Below are positions 24,497 to 32,822 of a stretch of DNA of 64,000 bases, one piece after another; the first letter of the stretch is position 1; each line of letters opens with the position of its first letter. The stretch is from RAM1 sp041905405. Lineage in GTDB: Bacteria > Pseudomonadota > Gammaproteobacteria > Burkholderiales > Burkholderiaceae_C. Under the pieces are notes generated by a model. The model worked only from the letters and a program-made list of their open reading frames with translations, made no database searches and was not told where the DNA came from. The position numbers and the translations under genes are program-made. The stretch is taken from assembly GCA_041905405.1 (NCBI GenBank), contig JAYRLC010000006.1, positions 62,001 to 126,000 of the forward strand, written 5' to 3'.

Positions 24497-25458
24497 GATG
24501 CTTCCTCTTCGGTGGGGACAGGGTTGGTGCTGGCGCGGGGCAGATCAATGGCAAACATGGAGCCGTGGCCCGGAGCGGACCGCAACACAAGCGGAACGTC
24601 CAGCATGTGGGTCAGCCGGCTGACGATGGACAAGCCCAGGCCAAACCCCGTGTGGCGCTGGTGCGCACCGGTGTCAAGGCGGTAGAAGGCTTCGAAGATG
24701 GCCTGTTGCTGCGCGGGCGCGATGCCTGCGCCGTTGTCGTGCACGGCCAGCCGCAGCGTGTCGCCCCGCGCCCGGCAAGTCACCAGTACGCGGTTGCCAC
24801 GCGCATGGCGCAGTGCGTTGCTCGTGAAGTTCATGATGACCCGCTCGACCATGGCGGGATCGCTGTGCGCCCATTGCGCGCGGGACAAAACACGCAGGTC
24901 CACGCCCTCGGCGTCGGCCAGTGGCTTGAACGTGCGTTCCACACGGTCCAGGAGGGCCGCCACGCAGAAGGGTCGCGGCTGGGGCCTGGCCGCCTGCGAG
25001 TCGAGCTGCGCCATGTCCAGCACGGAACGGAACATGTCGTTGAGGTCGTCCGCGCACAGCCGTGCGTCACCGACGGCGCGCCGTGCCCGCTCGGGCAGGT
25101 CCAGTGAAGACAGCTCGCCCAGGTACAGGGCCATGGCGTGCATGGGCTGGCGCAGGTCGTGACTGGCATTGGCCAGCGCCAGCAACTGCTTTTGCAGCGA
25201 GCGTTGTGTCCTGTCGTCAACCGCTGGCGTGGCCTGCCGCGCAGCGGCGCGATCTGCGCCCGCGCGGTAAAACAGCCATGCGGTGGCGACGTAGGTGAGC
25301 AGCGCCAGCCACTGCAGTTCGCCCAGCAGCAGCAAGACGAGTCCCAGTGACAGAAAAGCGAACAGCGGTGATGTCACCGCGTCGTTCAGCCGATGCAGCC
25401 TTGGTGGCAGCGCCGTACGCCCTTCTTGCATTTGCCAGCTTGCGATTCTCGTGGTCAT
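24493..25458 (-). CDS. Membrane sensor histidine kinase
   Basis: 321 residues. Two adjacent transmembrane helices (about 31-47 and 50-64) with almost no periplasmic loop are followed by a short linker. The dimerisation box is ANASHDLRQPMHAM, with the phosphorylated His at 100. The ATPase domain has NFTSNALRHA (N box), VHDNGAGIAP (G1) and GFGLGLSIV (G2). With so little outside the membrane it probably senses a membrane or internal signal. It is co-transcribed with the response regulator by ATGA overlap. The A+T-rich 189 bases upstream carry its promoter. Confidence 0.93.
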   Translation of the reverse strand: MTTRIASWQMQEGRTALPPRLHRLNDAVTSPLFAFLSLGLVLLLLGELQWLALLTYVATAWLFYRAGADRAAARQATPAVDDRTQRSLQKQLLALANASHDLRQPMHAMALYLGELSSLDLPERARRAVGDARLCADDLNDMFRSVLDMAQLDSQAARPQPRPFCVAALLDRVERTFKPLADAEGVDLRVLSRAQWAHSDPAMVERVIMNFTSNALRHARGNRVLVTCRARGDTLRLAVHDNGAGIAPAQQQAIFEAFYRLDTGAHQRHTGFGLGLSIVSRLTHMLDVPLVLRSAPGHGSMFAIDLPRASTNPVPTEEEAS

Positions 25459-25580
25459 CGTTCTCGCCTGTACTCAAAGGGCGGATGATATTTTTATATT
25501 GCATACCCGCGTATTAGTCCCTTGAGCAAATAGTGACCTAAAGTAATCAAATATTCAACACTGGCGTAAAACTTTTTGTT

Positions 25581-25607
25581 AAAAAATATCATTCCTTGTC
25601 ACCAAGG
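25581..25607 (-). terminator. Possible terminator after azoR
   Basis: Read on the minus strand downstream of azoR, CCTTG-GTGA-CAAGG forms a five-base-pair hairpin. It is followed after eight bases by a run of six T. The stem is short and the T-run slightly displaced, so this is a weak candidate. A second possible stem (GGGCGG/CCGCCC) lies closer to the azoR stop. Confidence 0.35.
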
Positions 25608-25647
25608 GGACAGCAGCTAGGGCGGTAGCGTGGTCCCGCCCCCAGGG

Positions 25648-26295
25648 TCAAGCAGCGACGGCAGCCCGGGCTTCGTTGGCTGCGCTCGCCGACAGCGCGC
25701 GGATGTCCGCCTCGGCCGCGGCCAGTGCCTGTGTCTTGGGCGCATCGCCCATGGCCACGCCTTCGGCCCGCACAAAGCGCACGTCGGTGATGCCCAGGAA
25801 GCCGAACACCGCCTTCAGGTAGCTTTCCTGGTGTTCCATGGCGTTGCCGGCGTCGCTCGTGGAATAGACGCCGCCCCGGGTGGAGGCAACGATCACGGTC
25901 TTGCCGCCGGCCAGGCCCACCGGGCCCTTGTCGGTGTACTTGAAGGTGCGGCCGGCCTGGGCAATGCGGTCGATCCAGGCCTTGAGCTGGCTGGGGATCG
26001 AGAAGTTGTACAGCGGCGCGCCCACCACCACCACGTCAGCCGCCAGGAACTGGCTCACCAGCCGTTCTGACACGGCGTTTTCCTGGCGCTGGGCGTCGGT
26101 CAGGTCGGCGCCGGCGGGCAGGCGAAAGCCCAGCGATTGCGCCGACAGGTGGGTCGGCGCATCGGTGGCCAGGTCCAGGTAGTCCACCATGGTGCCGGGA
26201 TGGGTGGCGCGCCACTGGGCGGCAATCCGCTCGGTCAGTTGGCGGGACACGGATGCGGTGCCCAGGATGCTCGAGTCGATGTGCAGCAGTTTCAT
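25648..26295 (-). CDS. azoR: FMN-dependent NADH-azoreductase
   Basis: 215 residues from the ATG at 26295 (GGAGATACC upstream); the frame is open further but only this start gives the conserved MKLLHIDSSILG beginning. This is the AzoR flavodoxin-like fold: SSILGTASVSRQLTERI binds FMN phosphate, APLYNFSIPSQLKAWIDRI and VIVASTRGGVYS are family blocks. The enzyme reduces azo compounds and quinones with NADH. It is divergent from a LysR gene, the usual arrangement for a regulator of such a reductase. Confidence 0.93.
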   Translation of the reverse strand: MKLLHIDSSILGTASVSRQLTERIAAQWRATHPGTMVDYLDLATDAPTHLSAQSLGFRLPAGADLTDAQRQENAVSERLVSQFLAADVVVVGAPLYNFSIPSQLKAWIDRIAQAGRTFKYTDKGPVGLAGGKTVIVASTRGGVYSTSDAGNAMEHQESYLKAVFGFLGITDVRFVRAEGVAMGDAPKTQALAAAEADIRALSASAANEARAAVAA

Positions 26296-26333
26296 GAGGT
26301 ATCTCCAGGTTGATGCCGCAGGCTGCGGCGATG

Positions 26334-26389
26334 GATAGATTCTGGAGATGGGTCGATCGCTTGATAAGACGGCTAATTCACGATAGATT
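26334..26389. promoter_or_regulatory. GATAGATT direct repeat in the azoR/LysR divergent region
   Basis: GATAGATT occurs at 26,334-26,341 and again at 26,382-26,389, 48 bases apart, in the 124-base region between the two divergent genes. LysR regulators commonly bind such regions. The spacing is close to whole helical turns. The role is inferred from location only. Confidence 0.35.
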
Positions 26390-26419
26390 GTCCTGAATTT
26401 GTTGCGAATGAGGTGGCCG

Positions 26420-27343
26420 ATGCAGGATCTGAATGACATGCTGTACTTTGCCGAGGTGGTCGACAAAGGCGGCTTTGCCGCTGCCGGCCGGGCGCTGGGC
26501 ATTCCCAAGTCCCGCCTGTCGCGGCGGGTGGCCGAGCTGGAATCGCGCCTGGGCGTGCGGCTGATGCAACGCACCACGCGCAAGCTGTCGCTGACCGAGG
26601 CGGGCGAGCGTTACCACCGCCATTGCGCCGCCATGCGCGACGAGGCCCAGGCCGCGTCCGACGCCGTGGCCCAGGTGCAGGGCGAGCCGCGCGGCACGAT
26701 CCGGGTGGTGTGCCCCGTCACACTGGCCCAGACGACCGTGGGGCCGGCGCTGCCGCTGTTTCTGGCGCGGCATCCGCACGTGCGCGTGGAAATGCAGGTG
26801 AACAACCGCGTGGTGGACCTGGTGGAAGAGGGCGTAGACGTGGCGCTGCGCGTGCGCCCGACGCTGGACGACAGCGGCAGCCTGGTGGTCAAGCAGCTGG
26901 GCCTGACCGGCGGTCTGCTGGTGGCCAGCCCGTCGCAGCTGGCGCGCCAGGGCCGCCCGCGTGGGGTGGAAGACCTGGCGAAGCTGGACACGGTGGCCAT
27001 GTCGGCGGTGGACGGCCGCGCGGCCTGGACGCTGTCGGGCCCGGGCGGGCAGACGCACGTGCTGCAACACCAGCCGCGCTACGTGGCCGACGACCTGATG
27101 ACGCTCAAACAGGCCGTGGAGCGCGGCACGGGCATCTGCATCCTGCCCGACTACATGTGCCGGGGCGAACTGACCGCGCGGCGGCTGGTGGAGGTGCTGC
27201 CGGGCTGGGCGCCCAAGCCCGGTGTGATGCATGCCGTGTTCCCGTCCCGCCGCGGCATGACGCCGGCCGTGCGGCGGTTCCTGGACTTTCTGGGCGAGCA
27301 CGTGACGGCCGAAGGGCTGACCGTGGCGCCCACGGCCCTGTAA
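26420..27343 (+). CDS. LysR-family transcriptional regulator, divergent from azoR
   Basis: 307 residues from the ATG at 26420 (GAGG upstream), giving the standard start MQDLNDMLYFAEVVDKGGF. The N-terminal winged helix-turn-helix covers about 1-60 (AAAGRALGIPKSRLSRRVAELESRLGVRLMQRTTRKLSLTEAG pattern). The effector domain follows with GTIRVVCPVTLAQ and the NNRVVDLVEEGVDVALRVRP block, typical of the quinone/azoreductase-linked subgroup. It probably controls azoR and itself. Confidence 0.93.
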   Translation: MQDLNDMLYFAEVVDKGGFAAAGRALGIPKSRLSRRVAELESRLGVRLMQRTTRKLSLTEAGERYHRHCAAMRDEAQAASDAVAQVQGEPRGTIRVVCPVTLAQTTVGPALPLFLARHPHVRVEMQVNNRVVDLVEEGVDVALRVRPTLDDSGSLVVKQLGLTGGLLVASPSQLARQGRPRGVEDLAKLDTVAMSAVDGRAAWTLSGPGGQTHVLQHQPRYVADDLMTLKQAVERGTGICILPDYMCRGELTARRLVEVLPGWAPKPGVMHAVFPSRRGMTPAVRRFLDFLGEHVTAEGLTVAPTAL

Positions 27344-27373
27344 GAGCAGCCGCAGCCCCCGCGACACACCGGC

Positions 27374-27844
27374 ATGAAAAAGACCCTGCTGCTGCTGGCC
27401 TCCCACACCGCCGTGCTGGCCGCCGGCTTTGCCCTGGGGGTGTATTTCCTGCCCATTCTGGCCGCGCCACCCGCGCCCGCGGCGGCGGCCTTGCAGGCCG
27501 CGCAGGCATCGGCAAGCTGGCGCGCGCCGCTGCGCCGCGACCTGCCGGGCAGCGATGCGCTGCACTGGGGGGAAGGGACCGTCACGGTCAGCGCCACGCA
27601 AGTGGCGCACAGTGGCCGCCTGGCGCCGGGGCCGGCCTACCGGCTGTACCTGACGCCGCGTTTCGTGGACACCGGCGACGCGTTCCTTAAGATCAAGGCG
27701 CAGTCCGTGGCCATAGCGGACATCCGGTCGTTCGACGGGTTCATCGTGCCCGTGCCGGCGGGGGTCGATGCAGGCCGCTACGCCGGCGTGCTCATCTGGT
27801 GCGAGGCGTTCCAGCAATTCATCACGGCCGCGCCTTACCGTTGA
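27374..27844 (+). CDS. Membrane-anchored DM13-domain protein
   Basis: 156 residues. An N-terminal hydrophobic segment (about 5-30) acts as anchor or signal. A DM13 domain follows (SDALHWGEGTVTV, YRLYLTPRFVDTGDAFLKIK, IRSFDGFIVPVPAGVDAGRYAGVLIWCEAFQQFI). The single Cys in LIWCEAF is the conserved DM13 position linked to redox or electron-transfer roles. It starts 30 bases after the LysR gene and may be co-transcribed. Confidence 0.85.
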   Translation: MKKTLLLLASHTAVLAAGFALGVYFLPILAAPPAPAAAALQAAQASASWRAPLRRDLPGSDALHWGEGTVTVSATQVAHSGRLAPGPAYRLYLTPRFVDTGDAFLKIKAQSVAIADIRSFDGFIVPVPAGVDAGRYAGVLIWCEAFQQFITAAPYR

Positions 27845-27943
27845 GCCCTGACGCCGCCATGGGCATAAACAAACAACAATATATTCGTTTGAGTTCTGAA
27901 GAACGCTCCCCACAATGCTTTCAGGCATTTAAAGGAGTGATTC

Positions 27944-28585
27944 ATGGCCACTTTGCGACTGGGCGACACCGCGCCCGACTTCACGCAGGATTCCACCGCC
28001 GGTCCCATCCATTTCCATGACTGGGCGGGCGATTCGTGGGTGGTGCTGTTCTCGCACCCCGCCGATTTCACCCCTGTCTGCACCACCGAGCTGGGCCGCA
28101 CCGCCGCGCTGGGTGGCGAATTCGCCAAGCGCAACGTCAAGCCCATCGCGGTCAGCGTGGACCCGCTGGAATCCCACCGGCAGTGGGTGAACGACATCAA
28201 CGACACCCAGAACACGACCGTCAATTTCCCGATCCTGGCCGACGCCGACCGCAAGGTGGCGACGCTGTACGACATGATCCACCCCAACGCGCTGGCCGCC
28301 GCCACGGTGCGCAGCGTGTTCATCATCGACCCGAAGAAGGTGATCCGCACGACGTTCACGTACCCGGCCAGCACGGGGCGCAACTTCAGCGAGATTCTGC
28401 GGGTGATCGATTCGCTGCAGCTCACGGACGGCTACAAGGTCGCCACGCCCGCCAACTGGCAGGATGGCGACGACGTGGTGATCCTGCCGTCGCTGCAGGA
28501 CCCGGCCGAGCTGGCCCAGCGGTTCCCCAAGGGCTTCAACGCCGTGCGGCCCTGGCTGCGCCTGACGCCCCAGCCCAACCGCTGA
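27944..28585 (+). CDS. 1-Cys peroxiredoxin (Prx6 type)
   Basis: 213 residues. The catalytic motif PADFTPVCTTE has the peroxidatic Cys46, and this is the only Cys in the protein, so it is a 1-Cys enzyme. The Prx6-type C-terminal half is present (YPASTGRNFSEILRVIDSLQL; DGDDVVILPS). It reduces peroxides in the cytoplasm with an external thiol donor. AAAGGAG precedes the start, and the 99 upstream bases are A+T-rich for this genome, consistent with its own promoter. Confidence 0.95.
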   Translation: MATLRLGDTAPDFTQDSTAGPIHFHDWAGDSWVVLFSHPADFTPVCTTELGRTAALGGEFAKRNVKPIAVSVDPLESHRQWVNDINDTQNTTVNFPILADADRKVATLYDMIHPNALAAATVRSVFIIDPKKVIRTTFTYPASTGRNFSEILRVIDSLQLTDGYKVATPANWQDGDDVVILPSLQDPAELAQRFPKGFNAVRPWLRLTPQPNR

Positions 28586-28606
28586 AGCCCCGGCCGGAGC
28601 AGTGAC

Positions 28607-29182
28607 ATGGCAGCGCAGGCGCCCACCCTCATCATCGTGCCGGGCTGGCGTGACTCCGGTCCGGGTCACTGGCAGACCCTGTGGGCCGAACAGCTCGCCG
28701 ACGTTCACCGTGTGGTGCAGGACGACTGGATCACGCCGACCCGCGCGGCCTGGGTGGGCTCGCTGACCCGGCAGATCCTGGCGGCGCCGGGGCCGGTGGT
28801 GGTGGCGGCCCACAGCCTGGGCTGCATCGCTACGTCCCATCTGCCGCCGCAAGCCGCAGCGCGCATCCAGGGGGCGCTGCTGGTGGCACCGGCCGACCCG
28901 GAACGCCGCGCCGTGCTGAACGACTTTGCCCCGGTGCCCTATGAACGGCTGCCCTACCGCAGCATCGTGGTGGGCAGCACCAACGACCCGTACTGTCCGG
29001 TGCGCCTGGCCGGCGCATACGCCCGCGCCTGGGGCAGTGAATTCGTTCGCCTGCCCGACGCGGGGCACATCAATGTCGAATCCGGCCATGGTGAATGGCC
29101 GCTGGGGTTGGCGCTGCTGCAGTCGCTGACCCAGGCCCCGGTTCGGGGCGCCGTCTCTCCATCATCTTTCGCAACCGCATGA
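28607..29182 (+). CDS. RBBP9/YdeN-type alpha/beta hydrolase
   Basis: 191 residues. RBBP9-family marks are the start TLIIVPGWRDSGPGHWQTLW, the nucleophile elbow VVAAHSLGC (Ser in AHSLG), the Asp in GSTNDPYCP and the His in LPDAGHINVESGHGEWP. It is a small serine hydrolase of unknown substrate. It follows the peroxiredoxin by 21 bases. Its stop overlaps the old start codon of the degraded sulfate-binding-protein gene, so the two may have been coupled once. Confidence 0.92.
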   Translation: MAAQAPTLIIVPGWRDSGPGHWQTLWAEQLADVHRVVQDDWITPTRAAWVGSLTRQILAAPGPVVVAAHSLGCIATSHLPPQAAARIQGALLVAPADPERRAVLNDFAPVPYERLPYRSIVVGSTNDPYCPVRLAGAYARAWGSEFVRLPDAGHINVESGHGEWPLGLALLQSLTQAPVRGAVSPSSFATA

Positions 29183-29619
29183 AACCGACAATCAAAACCC
29201 TGCTGGCCTCCGCGGCGCCGTCGCGCAGGACTGGACCAAGCGCTTCCCCAACGCCGCATCGCCGACCATGCTGTTCCTGGTGCGCAACGGCAACCCCAAG
29301 GGCATCAAGGACCGGGACGACCTGGTCAAGCCCGGCGTGAGCGTCGTGGTGGTCAACCCCAAGACCGGCGGCAACGGCCGCCTGGCCTACCTGTCGGCCT
29401 GGAGCTATGTGCGCAAGAAGGGCGGCACCGACGCACAGGCGGCCGAGTTCGTGGCCAAGCTGTTCAAGAACGTGCCGGTGCTGGCGCGTGGCGGCCGTGA
29501 CGCCACGTCGGTCTTCCTGTATTCCGACGAAGCGCACGAGATCGCGGCCAGGCACGCAAGCCCAGAAGGTCCACTTCAACGACGGCGGCCAGTTCGACAA
29601 GATTTATATGGTGAAGTGA
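29179..29619 (+). pseudogene. sbp: Degraded sulfate-binding protein gene (sbp), at least three internal deletions
   Basis: Four blocks of a periplasmic sulfate-binding protein survive in order. They are the signal-peptide start MKPTIKTLLASAA; a central block in a shifted frame (QDWTKRFPNAASP, LVRNGNPKGIKDRDDLVKPGVSV, FVAKLFKNVPVLARGGRDATSVF); the later LYSDEAHEIAARH; and, in another frame, the true ending QKVHFNDGGQFDKIYMVK. The intact family is ~330 residues. Here about 90 residues are missing after the signal peptide and more after ATSVF and after AARH, with frame changes. It lies 10 bases before cysT, where a working sbp/cysP belongs. Confidence 0.85.
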
Positions 29620-29629
29620 CCGGCCTGCA

Positions 29630-30511
29630 ATGACAACAACAACGATGGAGCTGCCGCTGCCGGCGGCCCAAACGCAGCGGCGCAAGCCGAAGAGGGTGCT
29701 GCCCGGCTTCAACATCACGCTGGGCTTCACGCTGTTCTACCTGTGCCTGATCGTGCTGATCCCGCTGTCGGCGTTGGTGTTCAAGACGCTGACGCTGAGC
29801 TGGGACCAGATCTGGGTCGCCATCAGCTCGCCTCGGGTCGTGGCGTCGTACAGGCTGACCTTCGGCGCGTCGGCCATTGCGGCCGCCGTGAACCTGGTGT
29901 TCGGCCTGCTGGTGGCCTGGGTGCTGGTGCGCTACGAGTTTCCCGGCAAGAAGATCGTGGACGCGCTGGTGGACCTGCCGTTTGCTCTGCCCACGGCCGT
30001 GGCCGGCATTTCACTCACGGCGCTGCTGGCGGGCAACGGCTGGATCGGGCAATTCCTGGAGCCGCACGGCATCAAGCTCGCGTACAACCCCAACGGCGTG
30101 GTGATCGCGCTGATCTTCATCGGCCTGCCGTTCGTGGTGCGCACGGTGCAGCCGGTGCTGGAAGACACCGAGAAAGAGCTGGAAGAAGCCGCGCTGTGCC
30201 TGGGCGCCACGCGGCTGCAGACCTTTACCCGCGTGATCCTGCCCACGGTCCTGCCGGCGCTGCTGACGGGCTTTGCGCTCGCATTCGCGCGCGCCATCGG
30301 TGAGTACGGCTCGGTGATCTTCATTGCGGGCAACATGCCCATGGTGTCCGAGATCACGCCGCTGATCATCATCAGCAAGCTGGAGCAGTACGACTACGCG
30401 GGTGCAACAGCCGTGGCCGTGGTGATGCTGCTGATCTCGTTCGCGCTGCTGTTCGTCATCAACGCGCTGCAAGCCTGGCAGCGCAAACGTTCCGGTGGGG
30501 CCATGGCATGA
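29630..30511 (+). CDS. cysT: Sulfate/thiosulfate ABC transporter permease CysT
   Basis: 293 residues with six transmembrane helices. The inner-membrane permease loop that docks on the ATPase is EEAALCLGATRLQTFTRVILP (EAA motif, about residues 185-205). The family blocks VDLPFALPTAVAGISLTAL and GEYGSVIFIAGNMP are typical of CysT/CysU. It pairs with CysW and is coupled to it by an ATGA overlap. The adjacent binding-protein gene is dead, so the importer must use a binding protein encoded elsewhere, if it still works. Confidence 0.96.
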   Translation: MTTTTMELPLPAAQTQRRKPKRVLPGFNITLGFTLFYLCLIVLIPLSALVFKTLTLSWDQIWVAISSPRVVASYRLTFGASAIAAAVNLVFGLLVAWVLVRYEFPGKKIVDALVDLPFALPTAVAGISLTALLAGNGWIGQFLEPHGIKLAYNPNGVVIALIFIGLPFVVRTVQPVLEDTEKELEEAALCLGATRLQTFTRVILPTVLPALLTGFALAFARAIGEYGSVIFIAGNMPMVSEITPLIIISKLEQYDYAGATAVAVVMLLISFALLFVINALQAWQRKRSGGAMA

Positions 30512-31338
30512 GCGTTGCACACCGTTCCTCGGTCACCTCGACCGAATCTGCCTGGGTGCGCCGCACGCTGATCGCGCTGGCGCTGGGCTTCATGCTCATG
30601 TTCCTGGTGCTGCCGCTGGCGGCCGTGTTCGCCGAGGCGCTGCGCAAGGGTGGGGCGGCCTACCTGGACGCGCTGCGCGAGCCCGACGCCTGGTCGGCCA
30701 TCCGCCTGACGCTGATCACTGCGGCCGTCGCCGTGCCGCTGAACCTGGTGTTCGGCATCGCGGCGGCCTGGGCGATCGCCAAGTACGAATTCCGCGGCAA
30801 GGCGTTCCTCACCACGCTGGTGGACCTGCCGTTCTCGGTGTCGCCGGTGGTGGCCGGCCTGATCTACGTGCTGGTGTTCGGCGCGCAGGGCTGGTTCGGC
30901 CCGTGGCTGGCGGCGCACGACATCAAGATCGTGTTCGCCGTGCCGGGCATCATCCTGGCGACGATCTTCGTGACCTTCCCGTTCATCGCGCGCGAACTGA
31001 TCCCGCTCATGCAGGCGCAGGGCAGCGACGAAGAGCAGGCCGCGATCGTGCTGGGCGCCACGGGCTGGCAGACCTTCTGGCGCGTGACGCTGCCCAACAT
31101 CAAGTGGGGCCTGGTCTATGGCGTGATCCTGTGCAATGCGCGGGCCATGGGCGAATTCGGCGCCGTGTCGGTCGTGTCGGGCCACATCCGCGGCCAGACC
31201 AACACCATGCCGCTGCACGTGGAGGTGCTCTACAACGAGTACCAGTCTGTCGCGGCCTTTGCCGTGGCGTCTCTGCTGGCGCTGCTGGCGCTGGTCACCC
31301 TTGCCATCAAATCCATCGCACAACATCATGAGCATTGA
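30508..31338 (+). CDS. cysW: Sulfate/thiosulfate ABC transporter permease CysW
   Basis: 276 residues with six transmembrane helices. EAA loop: EEQAAIVLGATGWQTFWRVTLP. Family blocks are VDLPFSVSPVVAGLIYVLVFG and MGEFGAVSVVSGHIRGQTNTMPLHVE. It starts inside the end of cysT and overlaps cysA by 11 bases. Confidence 0.96.
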   Translation: MSVAHRSSVTSTESAWVRRTLIALALGFMLMFLVLPLAAVFAEALRKGGAAYLDALREPDAWSAIRLTLITAAVAVPLNLVFGIAAAWAIAKYEFRGKAFLTTLVDLPFSVSPVVAGLIYVLVFGAQGWFGPWLAAHDIKIVFAVPGIILATIFVTFPFIARELIPLMQAQGSDEEQAAIVLGATGWQTFWRVTLPNIKWGLVYGVILCNARAMGEFGAVSVVSGHIRGQTNTMPLHVEVLYNEYQSVAAFAVASLLALLALVTLAIKSIAQHHEH

Positions 31339-32344
31339 AATCCGCAACATCAGCAAACAGTTTGGCGACTTCCGCGCGCTCAACGACGTGTCGCTGGACA
31401 TCGAGTCCGGCGAGCTGGTCGCGCTGCTGGGCCCGTCGGGCTGCGGCAAGACGACACTGCTGCGCATCATTGCCGGCCTGGAGACGGCCGACCGCGGCAA
31501 CATCGTCTTCAGCGGCGAGGACGCAACCGACAAACACGTGCGTGACCGCCAGGTGGGCTTTGTGTTTCAGCACTACGCGCTGTTCCGCCACATGACGGTG
31601 TTCGAGAACGTGGCCTTCGGCCTGCGGGTCAAGCCGCGTGGCCAGCGCCCGTCCGAGGCGCAGATCAGCCAGAAGGTGCACGACCTGCTCAAGCTCGTGC
31701 AGCTGGACTGGCTGGCCGACCGCTTTCCGGCGCAGCTGTCGGGCGGGCAGCGCCAGCGCATCGCGCTGGCCCGCGCGCTGGCGGTGGAGCCCAAGGTGCT
31801 GCTGCTGGACGAACCGTTCGGCGCGCTGGACGCCAAGGTCCGCAAGGAACTGCGCCGCTGGCTGCGCCGCCTGCACGACGAACTGCACGTGACCAGCATC
31901 TTCGTGACCCACGACCAGGAAGAAGCGCTCGAGGTCGCCGACCGCGTGGTCGTCATCAACCAGGGCCAGATCGAGCAGGTCGGAACGCCCCAGGACGTGT
32001 GGGACCACCCGGCCAGCCCGTTCGTGCACGGCTTTCTGGGTGACGTGAACCTGATCCCCGGCCACGGCTACGTGCGCCCGTACGACCTGGACGTGCAGCG
32101 TTACGCCCCCGGCAGCGAGGGCATCGTGGTGCAGCTGGAGCGCGCCATCACCGTCGGCCTGCTCACACGGCTGGAACTTATTCCCGCCGAAGACGCCAAA
32201 CCATCGGACAATCCGGCCAAGGACCCGGTGATTGAGGCGCAGATTCCGGCGCAGCAGTTCCGGGAGCTGGGGATCCGAGAAGGCGAAACGCTGGTGGTGA
32301 CACCGCGCAATGTGAGAAGGACTGATCTTGCTGAACTGGTTTAG
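31328..32344 (+). CDS. cysA: Sulfate/thiosulfate import ATPase CysA
   Basis: 338 residues from the ATG at 31328 (MSIEIRNISKQFGDFRALND); longer in-frame starts lie inside cysW. Walker A GPSGCGKT at 35-42, signature LSGGQ at 137-141, Walker B VLLLDE at 157-162, H-loop in VTHDQEEALE. The C-terminal part (GFLGDVNLIPGHGYVRPYDLDV) is the regulatory extension of CysA. It closes the importer operon and overlaps dsbB by 17 bases. Confidence 0.97.
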   Translation: MSIEIRNISKQFGDFRALNDVSLDIESGELVALLGPSGCGKTTLLRIIAGLETADRGNIVFSGEDATDKHVRDRQVGFVFQHYALFRHMTVFENVAFGLRVKPRGQRPSEAQISQKVHDLLKLVQLDWLADRFPAQLSGGQRQRIALARALAVEPKVLLLDEPFGALDAKVRKELRRWLRRLHDELHVTSIFVTHDQEEALEVADRVVVINQGQIEQVGTPQDVWDHPASPFVHGFLGDVNLIPGHGYVRPYDLDVQRYAPGSEGIVVQLERAITVGLLTRLELIPAEDAKPSDNPAKDPVIEAQIPAQQFRELGIREGETLVVTPRNVRRTDLAELV

Positions 32345-32822
32345 CGCGCACCCGCGCCGTGTGTTTGGACTCGTGGCCGCCGCCTGCGCGGCCATGCTTG
32401 CTTTCGGGCTGTACCTGCAGCACGTCGTGGGGCTGGAGCCTTGCCCCATGTGCATCGTGCAACGCTATGCGCTGATCCTCGTGGGCGCGCTGGCCCTGCT
32501 GGCGGCGATGTTCAAGGGCAGGGCGGCGCACCTTGGCCTGGGGGTGTTGGCGCTGCTCATGAGCGGCTTCGGCGCCTTTGTGGCGGCGCGCCAGAGCTTT
32601 TTGCAGTGGTATCCGCCCGAGATCGTGTCCTGCGGGCGCGACTTCTACGGAATGATCGAGACCTTCCCGCTCAAGCGCGCGGTGCCCATGATCTTCAAGG
32701 GCAGCGGCGACTGCACCAAGATCGACTGGACGTTCCTGGGCGGCTCGATCGCCAACTGGTCGTTCGTGTGTTTTGTGATCTTCTGCGGGGTGTTCATCGC
32801 GCTGCTGGCGCGGCGCCGATAA
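32328..32822 (+). CDS. dsbB: Disulfide-bond oxidoreductase DsbB
   Basis: 164 residues, TTG start at 32328 with AAGG nine bases upstream. Four transmembrane helices with the two redox pairs of DsbB: Cys39/Cys42 in EPCPMC, and Cys102 and Cys129 in the second periplasmic loop (VSCGRD; SGDCTK). It reoxidises DsbA and passes electrons to quinones. Its end overlaps by 29 bases the end of the converging glycosyltransferase gene, and the two coding 3' ends share DNA on opposite strands. Confidence 0.96.
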   Translation: MLNWFSAHPRRVFGLVAAACAAMLAFGLYLQHVVGLEPCPMCIVQRYALILVGALALLAAMFKGRAAHLGLGVLALLMSGFGAFVAARQSFLQWYPPEIVSCGRDFYGMIETFPLKRAVPMIFKGSGDCTKIDWTFLGGSIANWSFVCFVIFCGVFIALLARRR

